Shown one piece after another: positions 1-8,974 of a stretch of DNA of 64,000 nucleotides. The translations under genes were made by a program, and so were the position numbers. The notes below the pieces were generated by a model. It saw only the letters and a list, made by a program, of their open reading frames with translations, was not told where the DNA came from and ran no database searches. The stretch is taken from NCBI GenBank assembly GCA_963839365.1, contig CAWIUT010000002.1, forward strand, positions 62,001 through 126,000, in the 5' to 3' direction. The stretch is from DASSKA01 sp963839365 (lineage in GTDB: Bacteria > Actinomycetota > Actinomycetes > Propionibacteriales > Nocardioidaceae). The number at the start of each line of letters is the position of its first letter. Within the stretch, counting starts at the first letter, position 1.

Positions 1-927
1 GGCCTGGTCGCGGCCACGATCTCGATCGCGGCCCTGTCGGTGGCGGTCTGGGCGCACCACATGTTCGTCACCGGCGCGGTCTCGCTGCCGTTCTTCTCCG
101 GCATGACGTTCTTGATCGCGGTGCCGACCGGGGTGAAGTTCTTCAACTGGATAGGCACGATGTGGGGCGGGTCGGTCTCACTCGATACCCCGATGCTGTG
201 GAGCATCGGGTTCTTGACCACGTTCCTGTTCGGTGGCCTGACCGGCGTGATCCTGGCCAGCCCGCCGCTGGACTTCCACGTGTCCGACACCTACTTCGTG
301 GTGGCGCACTTCCACTACGTGGTGTTCGGGACCGTGGTGTTCGCGATGTTCGGCGGGTTCTACTACTGGTGGCCGAAGATGACCGGCCGGATGCTGGACG
401 AGCGGCTGGGCAAGGTGCACTTCTGGCTGCTGTTCATCGGGTTCCACACCACGTTCTTGATCCAGCACTGGCTGGGTGTGATCGGCATGCCGCGCCGCTA
501 CGCCGACTACCTGCCCTCGGACGGGTTCACGATCTTCAACCAGGTGTCCACGATCGGGGCGTTCCTGCTCGGCGCGTCCACGCTGCCGTTCCTGTACAAC
601 GTGTACAAGACGCGGCGTACGCCCCTGGTGGCCGTCGACGACCCGTGGGGCTGGGGCCGGGCGCTGGAGTGGGCGACCTCCTGCCCGCCGCCGCGGCACA
701 ACTTCCACTCCATCCCGCGGATCCGCTCGGAGTCCCCGGCCTTCGACCTGCACCACCCCGAGGTCGCGGCCCTGGAGATGACCAGCGAGAAGGCCATCCG
801 CGACGAGAGCAGCATCGACACCCCCAACGTGGAGGGCCGTCGCGGCTACATCGAGGAGAAGACCGGCAGGAACGTCGACGAGGCCGCGGCCGATGCCCAC
901 GGCGATCGAGAGGAGGGTGAGCACTGA
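1..927 (+). CDS. ctaD: Cytochrome c oxidase subunit I, C-terminal part (aa3 type)
   Basis: This is the haem-copper core subunit of the terminal oxidase, which reduces O2 to water and pumps protons in the plasma membrane. The frame is open at base 1, so the gene is cut by the window edge; 308 residues are visible. The reading WAHHMFVTG is the paired-His CuB motif, and DTYFVVAHFHYV carries the haem a3 and haem a ligands. Several membrane segments follow, then a hydrophilic tail rich in Glu and Asp. The stop TGA overlaps the ATG of ctaF by one base, so the two are translationally coupled. The GTG at 40 is an internal codon, not the start. Confidence 0.97.
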   Translation, partial: GLVAATISIAALSVAVWAHHMFVTGAVSLPFFSGMTFLIAVPTGVKFFNWIGTMWGGSVSLDTPMLWSIGFLTTFLFGGLTGVILASPPLDFHVSDTYFVVAHFHYVVFGTVVFAMFGGFYYWWPKMTGRMLDERLGKVHFWLLFIGFHTTFLIQHWLGVIGMPRRYADYLPSDGFTIFNQVSTIGAFLLGASTLPFLYNVYKTRRTPLVAVDDPWGWGRALEWATSCPPPRHNFHSIPRIRSESPAFDLHHPEVAALEMTSEKAIRDESSIDTPNVEGRRGYIEEKTGRNVDEAAADAHGDREEGEH

Positions 928-1322
928 TGAAGGCCGAGACCCTGATCTTCTCGATCATCGCGCTGTTCTTCCTCATCACGACCCCGGTGTACTGGTTCGT
1001 GTCCTACGACCCGACCGGCACCGCGGCGCTGACGATGACGTTCCTGCTCAGCACGCTCATCGCGTTCTACCTGGGCTTCCACGCCACGCACATGGAGCCG
1101 CGTCCGGAGGACCGGAACCAGGGGGAGATCGCCGACGGCGCGGGGGAGCTGGGCTTCTTCCCGCCCTACAGCTGGTGGCCGCTGTGGGCCGCTGCGACCA
1201 TCGGCGTGATGGTGCTCGGGATCGTCTACGGCTGGTGGCTGTTCATCATCGGCGTGGCGCTCGGCGCGATCGCGGTGTCCGGCTGGATCTACGAGTACTA
1301 CCGCGGGATCTACGCCCACTGA
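927..1322 (+). CDS. ctaF: Cytochrome c oxidase subunit IV (actinobacterial type)
   Basis: A 131-residue membrane protein that belongs to the actinobacterial aa3 oxidase. Four hydrophobic segments are visible (about residues 5-25, 35-52, 78-95 and 98-118), separated by a polar loop with the run MEPRPEDRNQGE. Length and position directly behind ctaD match the family. The ATG overlaps the ctaD stop (TGATG). A strong hairpin follows 16 bases after the stop, so this is the last gene of the ctaD transcript. Confidence 0.93.
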   Translation: MKAETLIFSIIALFFLITTPVYWFVSYDPTGTAALTMTFLLSTLIAFYLGFHATHMEPRPEDRNQGEIADGAGELGFFPPYSWWPLWAAATIGVMVLGIVYGWWLFIIGVALGAIAVSGWIYEYYRGIYAH

Positions 1323-1338
1323 GCCCACCCTGACCCGC

Positions 1339-1374
1339 CTTTCGGCCCGCTCCGGCCACGGAGCGGGCCGAAAG
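1339..1374 (+). terminator. Hairpin terminator after ctaF
   Basis: A perfect 15-bp stem (1339-1353 with 1360-1374) around a 6-base loop, followed by TGTTGT. It sits just past the ctaF stop. The short T content fits a high-GC intrinsic or rho-assisted terminator. Confidence 0.8.
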
Positions 1375-1475
1375 TGTTGTCCAGACGTGACCTTTCCCCA
1401 GCGCACGGTTTCGGGTGCACAGCCCAATGGTTGTTACGCTGGGAATGCACCAAGTCTGGCTTTCGAGGGGATCCC

Positions 1476-2732
1476 ATGTCCGTCTGCCACCTGAGTCGTG
1501 CCTGGTGGCACGACCACCGACGCGGCGTCGCGGCGCTGAGTGGCATCCTGTCGCTGTCCGTGGCCGCGGCCGGCTGCTCGGGGCCGAGCTCGGGTGCCGC
1601 GCCGCAGCACGGCGACGCAGCACAGCCGGGCGCGTCCCACTCGCCGAGCCCGCGGGTCTCCCAGGCGTCGATCACCTCGAACCTGCCGGAGTCCGGCGAC
1701 CAGACGGTGCCGGTGAGCACCTTCGTGACCCTGCACGCCCAGCAGGGCACCCTCGACCGGGTGCGGGTGCGGGTCGGGCACAGCAAGCACCGGCTGCACG
1801 GGGAGCTGTCGGCGGACAAGACCACCTGGAAGGCCACCGAGCGCCTCGAGCCGGGGACGGCCTACCACCTGCGGGCGGTCGCCGAGGACGCGCACGGGGT
1901 GCGCACCCGGGACCGCAGCACGTTCCACAGCGATGACCTGACCCTGGCCCAGCAGACGTTCCCGAGCTTCGAGCCGCTCGGCGGGGAGACGGTCGGGGTC
2001 GGCATGCCGGTGATCATCCGGTTCGACGTACCGGTGACCGACAAGAAGGCGATCGAGCGGCACCTGTCGGTGCAGACCTCGCCGCACCAGCGCGGCGCCT
2101 GGCACTGGATCAGCGACCAGGAGGTGCACTGGCGGCCGAAGACCTACTGGCAGCCGGGCACCGACGTGACGGTGAACGCCGACATCAACAGCGTGCCGGC
2201 CGGGAACGGCATCTACGGCCAGCTGGACCGCTCCGAGACCTTCCACGTGGGCGACGCGATCATCATGAAGGTGAACGTGAAGGCCCACCGGATGAACGTC
2301 TACGACAACGGGAAGCTGGTGCGAGGTCCGATCCCGATCAGCGCCGGCAAGCCCGGGTTCATCACCCGCAGCGGCACCAAGGTGATCATCGCCAAGCAGA
2401 AGAACATCCGGATGGACGCCTCCACCGTCGGGATCCCCAAGAGCTCCCCGGAGTACTACAACCTGATGGTGCACTACGCGATGCGGGTCACCTACTCCGG
2501 TGAGTTCCTGCACGCCGCGCCGTGGTCGGACTCCGCGCAGGGGGTGGCGAACACCAGCCACGGCTGCGTCGGGATGACCACCGACAACGCGAAGTGGCTG
2601 TTCAACCTCACCCACGGCCGTGGCGACGTGGTGAAGGTGACCGGCAGCGACCGGCACATGACGCTGACCAACGGGTACGGCGACTGGAACGAGTCGTTCC
2701 ACGAGTGGAAGCAGGGCTCCGCGCTCCACTGA
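1476..2732 (+). CDS. L,D-transpeptidase lipoprotein (YkuD family)
   Basis: It cross-links peptidoglycan stem peptides 3-3 on the outer side of the membrane. The start chosen is the ATG at 1476, with GAGGGG five bases upstream; the frame runs further up to 1374 but has no better site. The 418-residue product has a signal peptide with a lipobox-like AAGC (Cys34), then Ig-like domains (about 70-260) as in mycobacterial LdtMt2, then the YkuD domain. The catalytic motif SHGC is visible with Cys364. It lies alone between the ctaDF and qcr groups, with hairpins on both sides, so it is probably its own transcript. Confidence 0.92.
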   Translation: MSVCHLSRAWWHDHRRGVAALSGILSLSVAAAGCSGPSSGAAPQHGDAAQPGASHSPSPRVSQASITSNLPESGDQTVPVSTFVTLHAQQGTLDRVRVRVGHSKHRLHGELSADKTTWKATERLEPGTAYHLRAVAEDAHGVRTRDRSTFHSDDLTLAQQTFPSFEPLGGETVGVGMPVIIRFDVPVTDKKAIERHLSVQTSPHQRGAWHWISDQEVHWRPKTYWQPGTDVTVNADINSVPAGNGIYGQLDRSETFHVGDAIIMKVNVKAHRMNVYDNGKLVRGPIPISAGKPGFITRSGTKVIIAKQKNIRMDASTVGIPKSSPEYYNLMVHYAMRVTYSGEFLHAAPWSDSAQGVANTSHGCVGMTTDNAKWLFNLTHGRGDVVKVTGSDRHMTLTNGYGDWNESFHEWKQGSALH

Positions 2733-2886
2733 CCGGGGCCGGCCGGCGTGGCTGAGGGGCCACAAGGACGTGCAACCTTCCCGATCTGCACGGTCGAACC
2801 GGGTTCGGCGGGGGAGGCTGCACGTCCGTACGGCCCGTCTGGACCACTCGAGCGCTGCCGCACGCTGCGCGGGCGTCCGGCAGTGA

Positions 2887-2922
2887 GAAGGGCCGGCCCC
2901 GCGGGTGCGGGACCGGCCCTTC
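2887..2922. terminator. Bidirectional hairpin between ldt and qcrB
   Basis: A 16-bp stem with one mismatch (2887-2902 with 2907-2922) around a GGGT loop, between two convergent genes. It can serve the plus-strand transpeptidase and the minus-strand qcrB. No clear U-tract is present. Confidence 0.65.
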
Positions 2923-2938
2923 GAGGAGGCCGAGGCGC

Positions 2939-4720
2939 TCAGTGGCCGCGGAGCTCCTCCTCGTCGACATAGTGCCGCCCGTCGAACTGGTGGCCGTCGG
3001 CGGCGGTCCCGTCGAGCTCGTACTCGCCCTCGTAGTCGTCCTCGCGCAGGTGCTGGTGCCCCTCGGCGTCCTTCTCCAGCTCGTGCTGGGCGTGCTCGTG
3101 GGCCTGCTCCAGCTCCTCGGTCGTCGGCTTCTGGATGTTGTTGCCGAAGTAGAACTGGGACAGCCGGGCGCGCAGCCGCTCCTTGCGGGTGCGGGGAGCG
3201 CGGACCCCCTGCTCGTCGTACTCCTCGGGAGGCCCGACCAGCGGGTCGCGGTCGCGGGCGGTGAGCGCGTAGGCCTGCTCGACCGGCAGCGGCGCGTGCC
3301 GCTCGGCGTACGCACCCTCGGGGGAGCGCATGATGATGCCGGTCTCGTAGCCGTGCAGCAGCTGCTCGCGGTCCTGCCGCTGCAGGGAGATGCACCAGCG
3401 CCGGGCGATGATGAACGCCACCACCGGCAGCACGAAGACCGCGGCCCTGGCGAGGTAGGTGATGTAGTTCAGGTTCCAGTGGAACGTCAGCGCCAGGATG
3501 TCGTTGCCGCCCTCGGCCCACAGCACGCCGTACAGCGTGATCATCGCGACCATGAACGCGGTCCGGGTCGGGGCGTTGCGGGGCCGCTGGAGCAGGTGGT
3601 GCTCCCGCTTGTCGCCGGTGATCCACGACTCCACGAACGGGTAGGCCAGCATGATCGTGAACAGCAGGCCGGGAACCACGACGCCGGGGATGAAGACGTT
3701 CCAGCTGATGGTGAACCCGGCGACGTGCGTCTCCCAGTTGGGCATCGCCCGCAGCAGACCCTCGGCGATACCCATGTACCAGTCGGGCTGCGAGCCCGCG
3801 GTCACCTGGTTGGGCGTGTAGGGACCGTACATCCAGATCGGGTTGATCTGCAGCAGGCCGCCGAGCAGCGCGGTGAACCCGAAGACGGTGAAGAAGAACC
3901 CGCCGGCCTTGGCGGCGTACACCGGCAGCATCGGGAAGCCGACCACGTTGTCGTTGGTCCGCCCCGGGCCGGGCCACTGGGTGTGCTTCTGGTAGACGAG
4001 CAGCACCATGTGCGCCCCGATCAGGGCGAGCAGCAGCCCGGGGATCAGCAGGATGTGTACGGCGTAGAGCCGGGAGACGATCTCGTCACCGGGGAACTGG
4101 CCGCCGAACAGGAAGAACTGCAGGTAGGAGCCGACCACCGGGATGGCCAGGATCAGCCCGTCGGCGATCCGCAGGCCGGTGCCGGACAGCAGGTCGTCGG
4201 GCAGCGAGTAGCCGCAGAACCCCTCGAGGATGCCGAGCATGAGCAGCATCAGGCCGATGACGTAGTTCAGCTCGCGCGGCTTGCGGAACGCGCCGGTGAA
4301 GAACACCCGCATCATGTGCACGAACATCGCGCCGATGAACAGGTTGGCCGCCCAGTGGTGCATCTGCCGCATGAGCAGGCCGCCGCGTACGTCGAAGGAG
4401 ATGTGCAGCGTGGAGGCGTACGCATCCGACATCGAGATGCCGCGCAGGTTGTTGTAGGAGCCGTTGTAGACCTGCTCGCCCATGCTGGGCTTGAACCAGA
4501 GCGTCAGGAACGTCCCGGTGAGCAGGAGCACGACGAAGCTCCACAGCGCGATCTCACCGAGCATGAACGACCAGTGGTCCGGGAACACCTTCCGGATCTG
4601 GCTGCGCGCCGCGGTCGCGATCCCCGTGCGGTCGTCGACCCAGGTGGCCAGCCCGGCGGCCTTCGGCGGCTTCTCGGCCTTCGCGGCCCGCCCGGCGTTG
4701 CTGTGGATTCCGGCAACCAT
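2939..4720 (-). CDS. qcrB: Cytochrome bc1 complex cytochrome b subunit
   Basis: The dihaem cytochrome b of the actinobacterial bcc complex; it oxidises menaquinol and passes electrons to QcrA and QcrC. The start is the ATG at 4720, six bases after the qcrA stop; the frame stays open through qcrA, but that extension is a shadow. The 593-residue product has a soluble N-terminus, then about eight membrane helices. Haem-ligand His residues lie in the stretches HHWAANLFIGAMFVH and HILLIPGLLLALIGAH. The long polar C-terminal tail (DEEELRGH at the end) is typical of actinobacteria. It is the last gene of ctaE-qcrC-qcrA-qcrB. Confidence 0.96.
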   Translation of the reverse strand: MVAGIHSNAGRAAKAEKPPKAAGLATWVDDRTGIATAARSQIRKVFPDHWSFMLGEIALWSFVVLLLTGTFLTLWFKPSMGEQVYNGSYNNLRGISMSDAYASTLHISFDVRGGLLMRQMHHWAANLFIGAMFVHMMRVFFTGAFRKPRELNYVIGLMLLMLGILEGFCGYSLPDDLLSGTGLRIADGLILAIPVVGSYLQFFLFGGQFPGDEIVSRLYAVHILLIPGLLLALIGAHMVLLVYQKHTQWPGPGRTNDNVVGFPMLPVYAAKAGGFFFTVFGFTALLGGLLQINPIWMYGPYTPNQVTAGSQPDWYMGIAEGLLRAMPNWETHVAGFTISWNVFIPGVVVPGLLFTIMLAYPFVESWITGDKREHHLLQRPRNAPTRTAFMVAMITLYGVLWAEGGNDILALTFHWNLNYITYLARAAVFVLPVVAFIIARRWCISLQRQDREQLLHGYETGIIMRSPEGAYAERHAPLPVEQAYALTARDRDPLVGPPEEYDEQGVRAPRTRKERLRARLSQFYFGNNIQKPTTEELEQAHEHAQHELEKDAEGHQHLREDDYEGEYELDGTAADGHQFDGRHYVDEEELRGH

Positions 4721-4725
4721 CGCTC

Positions 4726-5814
4726 TCAGCCTCGTTCCCAGAAGCTCGGACCCACCGGCTCGTGGAAGTCGCTGCGGGCCACCAGGTAGCCCTCGGAGTC
4801 GACCGTGATCGGGAGCTGGGGGAGGGGGCGGGCGGCAGGGCCGAAGATGACCTTGCCGTTGTTCGCCAGATCGAATGTGGACTGGTGGCAGGGGCAGAGC
4901 AGGTGGTGCGTCTGCTGCTCCCACAGGGAGATCGGGCAACCCACGTGGGTGCAGATCTTGGAGTAGCACAAGATCCCGTTGACGCCCCAGTTCTCCCGGC
5001 CCTTGGCGGCGTGGATGTCCTGGGGGCGCATCCGGACCAGGATCACCGCGGCCTTGGCCTTGGCCTGGAGCAGCTCGGTGCCCTCGAACTTCGGGTCGCC
5101 GTTGGGCTTGTTCTCGAAGAACACCTCCGGCTCGCCGTTGACGAGCTGGCCGATCTGCACGTCGTCCGGGGTGATCGGGGTGCCGGCCACGTCGTTGACC
5201 ACGCGCATGCCCTTGTGCCACACGGTGTGGTCGAGCTTGTCGCCGGGCAGCGGACCGAGGTCGCGCAGCGCCACGATCACCGGCAGGCCGAGCATGCCGA
5301 CCGCGCCGAGCAGGGTGTTGCGGACCAGCGGCCGGCGGCCGATGCCGGAGTCGGAGATGCCCTGGTTGAGCGCGGTGACCGTCTCGGTGCGGGTCTCGTC
5401 GCTGGAGGCGATCGGGTGCCGGTGCTCGACGATCTCGACGTCGTTCATCAGCTTGCGGGCCCACTGGATCGCGCCGATGCCGATGGACAGCAGCGCGAAG
5501 CCGAGGCTGACGCCGAGGATGACGTTGGAGGCGCCGTAGCCGAGCCACACCGTCGGGTGGTCGCCGACCTTCAGCATGAAGTAGGCGACGCAGAACCCGA
5601 CCGCGCAGACCATCGAGAAGCCGAACAGCGCGGCGACCTGGCGCTCCGCGCGCTTCTCGGCGCGCTCGTCGATGTCGGTGGGCCGCGGCTCGTGCGGGGG
5701 CAGCCCGGGGTCCGGGATCGGGTCCGCCTCGGGCCGGGCCTGGATGCTGGTGCCGCCGTCCTTGGGCACGGCGACGTCCTGACCGGTCTGGGTGGGATGC
5801 GGCCTGTCAACCAC
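4726..5814 (-). CDS. qcrA: Rieske iron-sulfur subunit of the bcc complex
   Basis: It carries the [2Fe-2S] cluster that takes the first electron from menaquinol. The 362 residues comprise a polar N-terminus, three membrane helices (about 62-81, 93-115 and 166-184, the actinobacterial arrangement) and the Rieske domain. Cluster motifs are CTHVGC (288-293) and CPCH (307-310). The start is a GTG at 5814, preceded by GAAGGGGG and only three bases from the qcrC stop. Confidence 0.96.
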   Translation of the reverse strand: MVDRPHPTQTGQDVAVPKDGGTSIQARPEADPIPDPGLPPHEPRPTDIDERAEKRAERQVAALFGFSMVCAVGFCVAYFMLKVGDHPTVWLGYGASNVILGVSLGFALLSIGIGAIQWARKLMNDVEIVEHRHPIASSDETRTETVTALNQGISDSGIGRRPLVRNTLLGAVGMLGLPVIVALRDLGPLPGDKLDHTVWHKGMRVVNDVAGTPITPDDVQIGQLVNGEPEVFFENKPNGDPKFEGTELLQAKAKAAVILVRMRPQDIHAAKGRENWGVNGILCYSKICTHVGCPISLWEQQTHHLLCPCHQSTFDLANNGKVIFGPAARPLPQLPITVDSEGYLVARSDFHEPVGPSFWERG

Positions 5815-5817
5815 GGC

Positions 5818-6663
5818 CTAGGCCCCCTTCTTCTTGTGCGAGCGGGCGGTGTGAGAGGCGATCCAGACGGCGAAGCACACCAGGCCGCCGATGCCCACGA
5901 CCCAGGCGAACAGGCCCTCGCTCACCGGGCCCAGCGAGCCGAGCGAGGAGCCGCCGTAGCTCGGCATGCTGCGGACGCTGTCGATGTAGGCGATGATGTC
6001 GCGCTTCTCCTGCGGCTTGATCACCTTGTTGTCGAAGACCGGCATCTGCTGCGGGCCGATCATCATCGCCTCGAAGATGTGCTTGTTGCTGGTGCTGCTC
6101 AGCGAGGGGGCGTGCTTGCCCTCCGGTAGCGCACCGCCGGCGCCGGCGAAGTTGTGGCAGGCCGTGCAGTTGGTGCGGAAGAACTGGCCGCCCTTGACGA
6201 TGTCCTCGTTGGTGGCGGCCTGGGTGTCGTAGGACGACTTCGCGGGGATGGCCGGGCCGGGGCCCAGCGAGGCGACGTAGGCGGCGAGGTCCCGGATCTC
6301 GGCCGGGGTGAAGCTGACCGGGTGCACCTCGGCCTGCTGGCCGGTGTTGGCCATCGGCATCCGGCCGGTGCCCACCTGGAAGTCCACGTCGGCGGCGCCC
6401 ACGCCCACCAGCGGCGGGCCGTAGTCGGACTTGCCGGGCGTCTCGACGATGCCCTCGCCGTGCTGGCCGTGGCAGGAGGAGCAGCTGACCAGGAACAGCT
6501 GCCGGCCCTTCGTGACGTCCGACATGGACGACGTACTGGAGTCGGCGTTGGCCGGCGCGAGCGCGGCGTACGCCCCACCGGACACCAGCAGGCCCAGCAG
6601 CAGCACGACGAGACCGGCGAACGGGCTGCGGCGCTTGGCGGAGAGTCGAGCTAGAAGTGGCAC
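5818..6663 (-). CDS. qcrC: Dihaem cytochrome c subunit of the bcc complex
   Basis: It takes electrons from the Rieske protein to cytochrome oxidase, replacing a free cytochrome c in actinobacteria. The 281 residues include an N-terminal signal/anchor (about 14-36), two c-type haem sites, CSSCH (61-65) and CTACH (166-170), and a C-terminal membrane helix (about 250-270) ending in a basic tail. It lies 16 bases downstream of ctaE and abuts qcrA, so the four genes form one transcript. Confidence 0.96.
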   Translation of the reverse strand: MPLLARLSAKRRSPFAGLVVLLLGLLVSGGAYAALAPANADSSTSSMSDVTKGRQLFLVSCSSCHGQHGEGIVETPGKSDYGPPLVGVGAADVDFQVGTGRMPMANTGQQAEVHPVSFTPAEIRDLAAYVASLGPGPAIPAKSSYDTQAATNEDIVKGGQFFRTNCTACHNFAGAGGALPEGKHAPSLSSTSNKHIFEAMMIGPQQMPVFDNKVIKPQEKRDIIAYIDSVRSMPSYGGSSLGSLGPVSEGLFAWVVGIGGLVCFAVWIASHTARSHKKKGA

Positions 6664-6679
6664 GTTGTCCTTCTATCCG

Positions 6680-7357
6680 TCACTGAATGAGGTAAATGGT
6701 CGCGTACAGCGCGATCCACACGACGTCCACGAAGTGCCAGTAGTAGGACACGACGATGGTGCTGACCGCCTGTTCGTGGGTGAATCTGCGAGCCAGGAAC
6801 GTACGCCCCAGCAAGAGGATGAACGCGATCAGGCCTCCGGTGACATGCAGCGCGTGGAAGCCGGTGGTCAGGAAGAACATCGACCCGTACGCCGAGGCGC
6901 CCATGGTGATGCCGTCGTGCACCATGCTGGTGTACTCGGTGCCCTGCCCGGCCACGAAGATCGCACCCATCATGTAGGTGAGCACGAACCACTCGCGCAG
7001 GCCCCAGCGCTTGACGTTGAGCAGGCCGCCGGTCCGGCTCACCTGGCCGCGCTCCGCGGCGAACACGCCGAGCTGGCAGGTCAGCGAGGACAGCACCAGG
7101 ATCGTGGTGTTCACCGAGGCGAACGGGACCTCGAGGTGACTGGTGTTCTGCGCCCAGAGCTGGGGGGAGACCGCCCGGATCGAGTAGTAGGCCGCGAACA
7201 GGGCCGCGAAGAACATCAGCTCGCTGGAGAGCCAGACGATCACGCCAACGCTGACCATGCTCGGCCGGTCGCTGTGACCGTGCAGCCGGGACGCGGGAAT
7301 CGATGAGGTTGCTGTCGCCACCCGGCCATTATGTAGGTAACCAAATCCGGCATGCAT
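6680..7357 (-). CDS. ctaE: Cytochrome c oxidase subunit III
   Basis: A membrane subunit of the aa3 oxidase, about 213-225 residues, with five to seven hydrophobic helices and the family stretches SVGVIVWLSSELMFF and SYYWHFVDVVWI. Two starts are plausible. The ATG at 7357 has AGGGGG five bases upstream. The GTG at 7321 gives a protein that begins like homologues (VATATSS) and sits just after TACATAAT, which looks like a -10 element, so a leaderless message is possible. Reading further up to 7456 is not supported. It heads the ctaE-qcrCAB operon. Confidence 0.94.
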   Translation of the reverse strand: MHAGFGYLHNGRVATATSSIPASRLHGHSDRPSMVSVGVIVWLSSELMFFAALFAAYYSIRAVSPQLWAQNTSHLEVPFASVNTTILVLSSLTCQLGVFAAERGQVSRTGGLLNVKRWGLREWFVLTYMMGAIFVAGQGTEYTSMVHDGITMGASAYGSMFFLTTGFHALHVTGGLIAFILLLGRTFLARRFTHEQAVSTIVVSYYWHFVDVVWIALYATIYLIQ

Positions 7358-7439
7358 CCCGACCCCCTGGTTTCTTCGGGGGTTTCCCGGGTCCGCCCGG
7401 GAGCCACCTTCGAAGCCCCGGGCCGGTAGCATCAGCCGC

Positions 7440-7889
7440 GTGACCGAAGCCCACACCGAGACCCAGCAGCAGCGCCCGCTGACCGTGCTCGTCTACAGCG
7501 ACGACGCCAACACCCGCAGCGACGTGATGCTCGCGCTGGGCAAGCGCCCGCACCCGGACCTTCCGGCCCTGGAGTACGTCGAGGTGGCGACCGAGCCGGT
7601 CGTGATCGAGCAGATGGACAGCGGCACGATCGACCTGGCCATCCTGGACGGTGAGGCCGTCCCGGCCGGCGGCATGGGGATCGCCAAGCAGCTCAAGGAC
7701 GAGATCTTCCACTGCCCGCCGATCCTGGTGCTCACCGGCCGGCCGCAGGACGCCTGGCTGGCCACCTGGTCGCGCGCCGAGGCCGCCGTCCCGCTGCCGA
7801 TCGACCCGATCCGGCTCGCCGAGACCACCACCGCGCTGCTGCGCACCCGGCTGCCCGGGACCGCGGTGGCCCCGCAGTCCGCGCACTGA
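7440..7889 (+). CDS. Receiver-like (response regulator-type) protein
   Basis: A 149-residue soluble protein with a single CheY-like fold: an acidic pair in VYSDDANTR at the first strand, and LAILDGE, where the phosphoacceptor Asp would be. No DNA-binding domain follows. The start is a GTG. It is divergent from ctaE and ten bases upstream of trpD. From memory, proteins of this kind sit next to ctaE/trpD in related actinobacteria. Whether it is phosphorylated, and its partner, are unknown. Confidence 0.75.
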   Translation: MTEAHTETQQQRPLTVLVYSDDANTRSDVMLALGKRPHPDLPALEYVEVATEPVVIEQMDSGTIDLAILDGEAVPAGGMGIAKQLKDEIFHCPPILVLTGRPQDAWLATWSRAEAAVPLPIDPIRLAETTTALLRTRLPGTAVAPQSAH

Positions 7890-7899
7890 GCCCGCTGTC

Positions 7900-8934
7900 A
7901 TGACCGCGCACTCGTGGCCCGAGGTGCTGGCCGCGCTGGTCGCGCGCACCGACCTGAGCACCGGGCAGGCCGCCTGGGCGATGGGCGAGATCCTCGCCGG
8001 GGAGGCCAGCCCGTCGCAGATCGCGGGGTTCGCGGTCGCGCTGCGGGCCAAGGGGGAGTCCGTCGCCGAGCTCGAGGGGCTCGTCGAGGCGATGTACGCC
8101 CACGCCACCCCGATCAGCGTGCCGGGCCGGCTGCTGGACGTGGTGGGCACCGGCGGGGACCGGTCCATGTCGGTGAACATCTCCACGATGTCCGCGATCG
8201 TGGCGGCCGCCGCCGGCGCCCCGGTGGTCAAGCACGGCAACCGGTCGGCGTCCTCGAAGTCCGGCTCCGCCGACGTGCTGGAGGCGCTCGGCATCCGGCT
8301 GGACCTGCCCGCGGACGCGGTGGCGCAGGTGGCCGCCGAGGTCGGCATCACGTTCTGCTTCGCCTCCGCGTTCCACCCGGCGCTGCGGCACGCCGCGGTG
8401 CCGCGCCGCGAGCTGGGGGTGGGCACCACCTTCAACCTGCTCGGTCCGCTGGCCAACCCGGCCCGCCCGCAGGCGCAGGCGATCGGCTGCGCCGACCCGG
8501 CGGTGGCGCCGGTGATGGCCGGCGTGTTCGCCCGCCGCGGCGTCGACGCCTGGGTGTTCCGCGGCGACGACGGCCTCGACGAGCTCACCACCACGACCAC
8601 CTCCTCGGTGTGGGCGGTCCGGGACGGGGCCGTGGAGCGGTTCGCCGTCGACCCGTCCGAGCTCGGCATCGCGCGGGGCCGGGCGGAGGACCTGCGCGGC
8701 CAGGATCCCGACTACAACGCCGCCGTGGTGCGACGGCTGGTCGCCGGGGAGCCCGGGCCCGTGCGGGACGCCGTACTGCTGAACGCCGGGGCGGCGCTGG
8801 CCATCCACGCCGGCGGGCCGGGGGAGCACACCGCGCGGCTGGCCGCCGGCATCGACCGGGCCCGGGACGCGGTGGACGCCGGCAAGGCGCAGGCGCTGCT
8901 GGACCGCTGGGTCGAGGTCAGCGCCGCGCTGTAG
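7900..8934 (+). CDS. trpD: Anthranilate phosphoribosyltransferase
   Basis: It joins anthranilate and PRPP in tryptophan biosynthesis. The 344 residues match the family length. The PRPP-binding motif GTGGD is at 83-87 and the anthranilate-site block KHGNRSASSKSGSADVLEA runs from about 111 to 129. The ATG at 7900 was chosen; the frame extends upstream only as a shadow of the preceding gene. No other trp genes are nearby, as is common for trpD in this group. Confidence 0.96.
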   Translation: MTAHSWPEVLAALVARTDLSTGQAAWAMGEILAGEASPSQIAGFAVALRAKGESVAELEGLVEAMYAHATPISVPGRLLDVVGTGGDRSMSVNISTMSAIVAAAAGAPVVKHGNRSASSKSGSADVLEALGIRLDLPADAVAQVAAEVGITFCFASAFHPALRHAAVPRRELGVGTTFNLLGPLANPARPQAQAIGCADPAVAPVMAGVFARRGVDAWVFRGDDGLDELTTTTTSSVWAVRDGAVERFAVDPSELGIARGRAEDLRGQDPDYNAAVVRRLVAGEPGPVRDAVLLNAGAALAIHAGGPGEHTARLAAGIDRARDAVDAGKAQALLDRWVEVSAAL

Positions 8935-8974
8935 GAGCCCCACCCGCGCGCCACCGCTGCGTCACACTGAAGTC

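Noticed and set aside
2939..5548. An 869-codon frame spanning qcrB and most of qcrA
   Set aside because: Only the part below 4720 encodes cytochrome b; upstream it runs out of frame through the Rieske gene, whose motifs are in another frame.
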